This document shows, piece by piece, positions 62,284 to 64,000 of a DNA stretch of 64,000 nt. The notes beneath the pieces were generated by a model that did not search any database, was not told where the DNA came from, and saw only the letters and a list, made by a program, of their open reading frames with translations. The stretch is from JAUSNA01 sp964511965 (GTDB lineage: Bacteria > Patescibacteriota > Microgenomatia > Levybacterales > GWA1-39-11), in assembly GCA_964511965.1 (NCBI GenBank), contig CAZEGF010000023.1:62001-126000 (forward strand), written 5' to 3'. The position numbers and the translations under genes are program-made. Within the stretch, counting starts at the first letter, position 1; the number at the start of each line of letters is the position of its first letter.

Positions 62284-64000
62284 AAAAATATTTACCTTTA
62301 ATTACATTATTAATAGTATCAATTTTTTTCTTTTATCAAACTTTTTTTCTTTTTAAAGTTCCATTCCCGGGAGATCTTCTAGTCAGTGAGTATTCACCAT
62401 GGAAGTACAGTTCCTATTTAGGATACAATCCGGGCTCATACCCAAATAAAGCTCAATATTTTGATGTAATAAGGCAATTATATCCATGGAAAATTTTAGC
62501 AATGGATTTGTGGAAGAGTGGAACAATTCCATTGTGGAATCCATACAATTTTTCCGGAAGCCCTCTTCTTGCAAATAACCAATCAGGAGTATTTTACCCA
62601 TTGAATGTATTATTTCTCATAAATGAAAATGGCGCTTCCTGGAGTATGTATATTTTCATGCAACCATTTCTTGCATCTCTTTTTATGTATGTATATATCA
62701 GATCACTAAAGCGGTCAACATTTGCTGCATTAATATCTGCAATTTCGTTCGGGTTCTCTCTTTTCATGTCTACATTTTTAGAATATGGAAATATTGGGCA
62801 CACAATATTGTGGTTGCCTCTTATTCTTTTCTGTTTTGAAAAACTGAAGGAAAAAAAGATACTTTTTGCCCCCATTCTTACCATGGCAATATGTTTTGCT
62901 TTTTTTGCCGGACACCTGCAAATAGCCGCATCAATAGTTTTGTTTTCAATAGTTTATTTACTCATAACAAATATGAAAAACAAACGGGTTCTAATTACCG
63001 GATTTTCATTTATTTTTTTGGGAATACTATTATCAAGCATTCAATTAATTCCAACGCTTGAACTTTTGCTAAATTCAGCAAGAGATGCACATTCTAGGCA
63101 TATGATAAATGACTTATTTCTTTTGCAACCCCAACAATTACTATTATTATTCGCGCCGGATTCATATGGTAACCCGGCTACCCGTAATTACCTTTTGACA
63201 GATACATATCCGGGTAATGCTATATATATAGGTATATTGCCTCTCCTTTTTGCGACAGGTGCTATATTTCGAAAGAAAAGAGAGAAATTTGTTAATATTT
63301 TTTCGATATTTGTAATTACATTATTAATTTTATTTATCAAAAATCCAATCTCATCCTTTGTTTTTAATCAATCTATATTCTCAGCAAGTTCACCTTCTAA
63401 TTTTTTCTATTTATTAGGATTTTGCTTAAGTGTTTTGTGTGCATATGGTGTTGACACAAAACAGGTCAAATTGAAAAAGTATTTAATACAAATTGGAATA
63501 GTTGTTTTCTTACCAATATTTTTCTTTCTATTGCATTACCTTTTTCACATTCCAATTAATACTAAGCAATTCGTTGTGAGTCTAGTGGTAATTGGAATAA
63601 GTTGTGGGGCACTTTTACTGCTTAAAATAGTTAAAAATAAATACATTTGGATTCTTCCTCTTTTCGTACTTACTCTTGAGCTTTTTTACTTTTTTAACAA
63701 ATTTAACCCATTTGTCCCTAAAAGTTTTATGTACCCGACAACGGATATAATAACTTACCTTCAAAAAAATGCAGGAAACAACAGATTTATTGGTTACAAA
63801 GCAGCAGCAGTTGAGTCCAATTTTGCAACACAATTTCGAGCATATTCCCCGGATGGTTATGATCCGCTGTATCCAAAAATTTACAATACATATACACATT
63901 CAAAATCAAGATCGGATGTAGTAATTGATCTTGCTAACAAACAAACATTAAATGAACTTGGTGTTAAGTATGTTTTGGACCGAGTTGAAAATGGGGCAGA
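62280..64000 (+). CDS. YfhO-family membrane protein, 3' end cut off by the window
   Basis: The frame is open from the ATG at 62280 (overlapping the upstream stop, ATGA) through the last base, giving at least 573 aa. It has about 12 helices, with FPGDLLVSEYSPW near residue 30, LWNPYNFSGSPLLANNQSG and GHTILWLPL; these match YfhO, a GT-C-like protein needed in Firmicutes for glycosylation of teichoic acids. Its end lies outside the window. Fourth of the co-transcribed membrane proteins. Confidence 0.82.
   Translation, partial: MKKYLPLITLLIVSIFFFYQTFFLFKVPFPGDLLVSEYSPWKYSSYLGYNPGSYPNKAQYFDVIRQLYPWKILAMDLWKSGTIPLWNPYNFSGSPLLANNQSGVFYPLNVLFLINENGASWSMYIFMQPFLASLFMYVYIRSLKRSTFAALISAISFGFSLFMSTFLEYGNIGHTILWLPLILFCFEKLKEKKILFAPILTMAICFAFFAGHLQIAASIVLFSIVYLLITNMKNKRVLITGFSFIFLGILLSSIQLIPTLELLLNSARDAHSRHMINDLFLLQPQQLLLLFAPDSYGNPATRNYLLTDTYPGNAIYIGILPLLFATGAIFRKKREKFVNIFSIFVITLLILFIKNPISSFVFNQSIFSASSPSNFFYLLGFCLSVLCAYGVDTKQVKLKKYLIQIGIVVFLPIFFFLLHYLFHIPINTKQFVVSLVVIGISCGALLLLKIVKNKYIWILPLFVLTLELFYFFNKFNPFVPKSFMYPTTDIITYLQKNAGNNRFIGYKAAAVESNFATQFRAYSPDGYDPLYPKIYNTYTHSKSRSDVVIDLANKQTLNELGVKYVLDRVENGA

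Noticed and set aside
1..64000. CRISPR array, insertion sequence, prophage or rRNA operon
   Set aside because: No regularly spaced repeats with spacers, no transposase or phage protein and no rRNA-like sequence were seen.

Overview
The window is AT-rich, gene-dense bacterial chromosome read with the standard bacterial code (TGA is a stop, for example in secD and the UXS-like gene). The mix of families points to a Candidate Phyla Radiation (Patescibacteria) genome, most likely Microgenomates-like. Indicators are a run of large GT-C type membrane glycosyltransferases, DUF2079, DUF3048, DUF4446, YfhO and PTPS-related membrane proteins, an archaeal-type AspRS, a free-standing MetRS-type tRNA-binding domain, and many short proteins without recognisable relatives. 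The placement is an inference from gene content; no rRNA or marker phylogeny was available.

Layout. 1-8.2 kb: nucleotide-sugar genes (RmlD-like SDR, ugd, GDP-rhamnose pair rmd/gmd, UXS-like decarboxylase), a DPM1-GtrA fusion and a GT39-like enzyme. 8.2-14.4 kb: small unknowns, DUF4446, DUF3048, a wHTH regulator, secD-secF and a Nudix hydrolase. 14.4-21.1 kb: yqeY, an ABC-2 exporter, a DUF2079 protein, cca and recJ. 21.1-30.9 kb: two unknown genes behind a structured leader RNA, then aspS, a DD-carboxypeptidase, gltX, a PAP2-like protein, dgkA, DUF3467 (with a decayed duplicate), a tRNA-binding protein, a GT39-like protein and an MFS transporter. 30.9-38.6 kb: a tight leftward operon of nine genes mixing five GT/acetyltransferase-type proteins with a methyltransferase and a T4 DenV-type pyrimidine-dimer glycosylase. 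38.6-46.4 kb: unknowns, Nudix, tRNA-Gln, peptidase S51, an excalibur-type protein, lon, GH1 and a PPC-domain protein. 46.5-57.1 kb: GT39, a Crp/Fnr regulator, ppsA behind a Crp-type operator, a baeRF-like protein, a bacterial PH protein, a lytic transglycosylase, MFS, cupin and tRNA-Glu. 57.1-64 kb: an Alg5-like polyprenyl-phosphate glycosyltransferase followed by four GT-C/YfhO membrane proteins, the last running off the window and missing its 3' end.

How it fits together. Sugar donors (UDP-GlcA, UDP-Xyl, GDP-Rha) and two enzymes that load sugar onto polyprenyl phosphate could feed about a dozen GT-C enzymes that glycosylate surface molecules from the outer face. dgkA and the PAP2-like protein could recycle the lipid carrier. 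The DD-carboxypeptidase and lytic transglycosylase maintain peptidoglycan, and SecDF and the ABC exporter serve export.

The most striking non-coding signals are four. (1) A recurrent -10 box placed 6 nt before the start codon at more than a dozen genes on both strands, implying leaderless mRNAs; Shine-Dalgarno sequences are rare. (2) A consensus promoter, folded leader RNA and intrinsic terminator immediately before a small unknown gene at 21.68 kb. (3) Four period-7 tandem arrays, like the STRR repeats of cyanobacteria, flush against genes or inside them. (4) A decayed duplicate of the DUF3467 gene tail lying antisense to the end of dgkA.
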